Position numbers and translations under genes: made by a program. The notes under the pieces are model-generated. The model did not search any database and was not told where the DNA came from. It saw nothing but the letters and a program-made list of their open reading frames with translations. A stretch of DNA of 7,235 bases from an uncultured Gemmatimonadota bacterium (GTDB lineage Bacteria > Gemmatimonadota > Gemmatimonadetes > Gemmatimonadales > GWC2-71-9), in contig CALGOK010000038.1 in assembly GCA_937961295.1 (NCBI GenBank), positions 1 through 7,235 on the forward strand, written 5' to 3'. This document shows, piece after piece, positions 5,761 to 7,235 of the stretch; positions within the stretch are counted from its first letter, which is position 1; each line of letters starts with the position of its first letter.

Positions 5761-5766
5761 GAAGCC

Positions 5767-7185
5767 TCACACCTGCATCGTACGCCAGCGTCCCCGCCGC
5801 CAGACGAGCGCCGACGCCCCGGCGAGGGCGCTGAAGGCGATGGTGATGGCCCAGAACGCGCCGTCGGGACCGAGGCCGAGCGTGCGGGCCAGCACCCAGG
5901 CCAGCGGAATCTCGAACAGCCAGAACACGATCAGGTTGAGCCACGTGGGTGTCCACGTGTCGCCGGCGCCATTGAACGCCTGGGTGAGCACCATTCCGAA
6001 GGCGTAGAGCGGGAATCCGAGCGCCACGATCCGGAGGGCGCGCTCCGCCACGTAGGCCACCGCGGGATCGTTGCCGAACCACGACACGATCTGCGGCGCG
6101 AACAGCACGAAGATCGCCCCGAGGATGCCCAGGAACGCGAGGTTGTAGCGCGACGCCACCCAGACCGACCGGTTGGCGCGCTCGGGATCCTTGGCACCCA
6201 GGGCCTGGCCCACCATCGTTGCCGCGGCATTGGACAACCCCCAGCTGGGCAGGATGCCGAAGATCACCAGCCGGATCGCGATGGTGTAGCCGGCCACCGC
6301 CACGCTGCCGTATGTCGCGAGCAGACGCACCAGTCCGATCCCGCTGGCGGTCCCGATGAGGAACTGCAGCGTCGCGGTTCTCGCGAGTCGCAGCACGCTG
6401 CGGATCACCGTCGGGTCGAGCCGCCAGTGGCGCGCCACCACCGTCAGGCGGTGTCCCGGCCGGACCAGCGCCCGGAACGCGATCACCACGCCGACGCCGC
6501 GGCCGATGGTGGTGGCCACGGCCGCGCCGGTGACGCCGAGCTCGGGAAACGGCCCGATGCCGAGGATCAGCAGCGGATCGAGGACGATGTTGATGGCGTT
6601 CGCGATCCACAGCACGCGCATCGCGATCACCGGATCCCCCGCCCCGCGGAACGCCGCATTGGGCAGGAAGAGCAGGATTATCGTCACCTCGCCACCGAGC
6701 ATGATCCGGGTGTAGTCCAGCCCGACGGCAATCACCTCGGGCTCGGCGCCCATCAGGCGAAGGAGGTCCTCCGCCAGGATCACCCCGGCCACGCCGAGGA
6801 CGATCGCCACCGCGATCCCGAGGAGCAGCGCCTGCGCCGCGGCGTGAGCGGCCCCGTCGCGATCCTTTTCGCCCCACCGGCGTGCCACGACGGCGGTGAC
6901 CGCGATGGAGAGGCCCATGGCCAGGGCATAGACGAGTGCCAGCATCGACTCGGTGAGTCCCACCGCCGTGACGGCGTGGGCGCCGAGGCGGGACACGAAG
7001 AAGACGTCGACCACGGCGAAGACGGACTCGAGCGACATCTCGAGCACCATCGGGATCGCGAGCAGGACCACCGCGCGGCCGATCGGCCCCTGGGTGAAGT
7101 CCTGCTCCGATCCGCGGAGCGCCTCGCGGACGGTGCTCCAGGCCGACGGCCGGACGGCCGAAGCCGGTTCGAGGGCAGTGGCCAA
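5767..7185 (-). CDS. MATE family multidrug efflux transporter
   Basis: This 472-residue inner-membrane protein has the length and about 12 hydrophobic segments of a MATE (NorM/DinF-like) transporter, which exports cationic drugs or metabolites in exchange for Na+ or H+. Family marks appear in both halves: IPMVLEMSLESVFAVVDVFFVSRLG (in 44-68), FRGAGDP (179-185), NAINIVLDPLLILG (196-209) and GVTGAAVAT (217-225). The second half repeats them as GLSNAAATMVGQALGAKDPERA (within 316-337) and FNGAGDTWTPTWLN (404-417). The two GAGD motifs reflect the internal duplication of the family. The first about 35 residues are a cytosolic extension. The start is TTG at 7185: an in-frame TAG lies upstream, and GAGG at 7192-7195 is 6 nt away. 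A palindrome just upstream suggests control by a dedicated regulator. The substrate is unknown. Confidence 0.92.
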   Translation of the reverse strand: MATALEPASAVRPSAWSTVREALRGSEQDFTQGPIGRAVVLLAIPMVLEMSLESVFAVVDVFFVSRLGAHAVTAVGLTESMLALVYALAMGLSIAVTAVVARRWGEKDRDGAAHAAAQALLLGIAVAIVLGVAGVILAEDLLRLMGAEPEVIAVGLDYTRIMLGGEVTIILLFLPNAAFRGAGDPVIAMRVLWIANAINIVLDPLLILGIGPFPELGVTGAAVATTIGRGVGVVIAFRALVRPGHRLTVVARHWRLDPTVIRSVLRLARTATLQFLIGTASGIGLVRLLATYGSVAVAGYTIAIRLVIFGILPSWGLSNAAATMVGQALGAKDPERANRSVWVASRYNLAFLGILGAIFVLFAPQIVSWFGNDPAVAYVAERALRIVALGFPLYAFGMVLTQAFNGAGDTWTPTWLNLIVFWLFEIPLAWVLARTLGLGPDGAFWAITIAFSALAGASALVWRRGRWRTMQV

Positions 7186-7191
7186 GCAGTG

Positions 7192-7195
7192 CCTC
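7192..7195 (-). promoter_or_regulatory. ribosome binding site deciding the TTG start of the MATE gene
   Basis: On the minus strand GAGG lies 6 nt before TTG at 7185. No ATG or GTG is available between the upstream in-frame TAG and the first membrane segment, so this site supports the unusual TTG initiation codon. Confidence 0.6.
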
Positions 7196-7206
7196 GCTGG
7201 GGCAGT

Positions 7207-7230
7207 ATCAACCTATCCTGATATGTTGAT
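7207..7230. promoter_or_regulatory. 24-bp palindromic operator candidate upstream of the MATE gene
   Basis: ATCAAC (7207-7212) faces GTTGAT (7225-7230), and inner TATC (7214-7217) faces GATA (7220-7223). Ten of twelve symmetric positions pair; only 7213/7224 and the centre differ. It lies 22-45 nt upstream of the MATE start and overlaps a -10-like GATACT (minus strand, 7204-7209), so a bound dimer could block transcription. Size and symmetry suit a winged-helix dimer of the MarR type, which often controls drug efflux genes; the regulator's identity is inference. An ATG on the plus strand at 7229 could begin a divergent gene running off the edge. Confidence 0.6.
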
Positions 7231-7235
7231 GCGTG

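Noticed and set aside
5737..7221. 494-codon plus-strand open frame opposite the MATE gene
   Set aside because: It is the antisense shadow of a clear membrane transporter. Its translation is rich in Arg, His, Gln, Glu and Pro with no domain pattern, as expected from the complement of GC-rich codons.

Overview
The window is very GC-rich chromosomal DNA, densely packed with genes. The combination of genes suggests a member of the Gemmatimonadota or a related GC-rich environmental phylum: a stand-alone roadblock/LC7 protein, a single-domain GDP-mannose pyrophosphorylase, a Bacteroidota/Gemmatimonadota-type GlmU-like enzyme, a YycJ-like hydrolase and a class III-like PPK2. This assignment rests on family patterns, not on a search.

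Positions 44-3401 hold a tight four-gene plus-strand cluster that looks like one operon. It encodes a roadblock/LC7 protein, mannose-1-phosphate guanylyltransferase, a GlmU-like sugar-nucleotide enzyme with a left-handed beta-helix, and an MBL-fold hydrolase. The junctions are a 1-nt overlap (TGATG), a 1-nt gap and a 19-nt gap, the last holding a five-codon mini-ORF that ends across the next start codon. The two middle enzymes supply activated sugars (GDP-mannose and probably UDP-GlcNAc) for envelope or capsule glycans. The roadblock protein may be a small GTPase partner or scaffold, but no GTPase is visible here.

Positions 3482-4351 (minus) encode a PPK2-family polyphosphate:nucleotide phosphotransferase, convergent with the operon. 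A divergent spacer of about 130 bp follows, then an SDR oxidoreductase (4480-5184, plus) with a -10-like hexamer so close to its ATG that the mRNA is probably leaderless. The SDR gene converges on a small exported protein of unknown function (5247-5627, minus). Upstream of that, also on the minus strand, is a MATE-family efflux transporter (5767-7185).

The intergenic DNA is informative. An 18-bp perfect hairpin lies between the SDR and exported-protein genes, and a 26-position imperfect hairpin lies downstream of the MATE gene. Both are built from tandem 7-bp units but of different sequence. A 24-bp imperfect palindrome sits just upstream of the MATE start and looks like an operator for a regulator, possibly encoded divergently beyond the right edge.

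I do not see a convincing new multi-gene system. Most genes belong to known families. The points worth follow-up are the MATE operator, the period-7 hairpins, the roadblock/sugar-nucleotide linkage and the uncharacterised exported protein.
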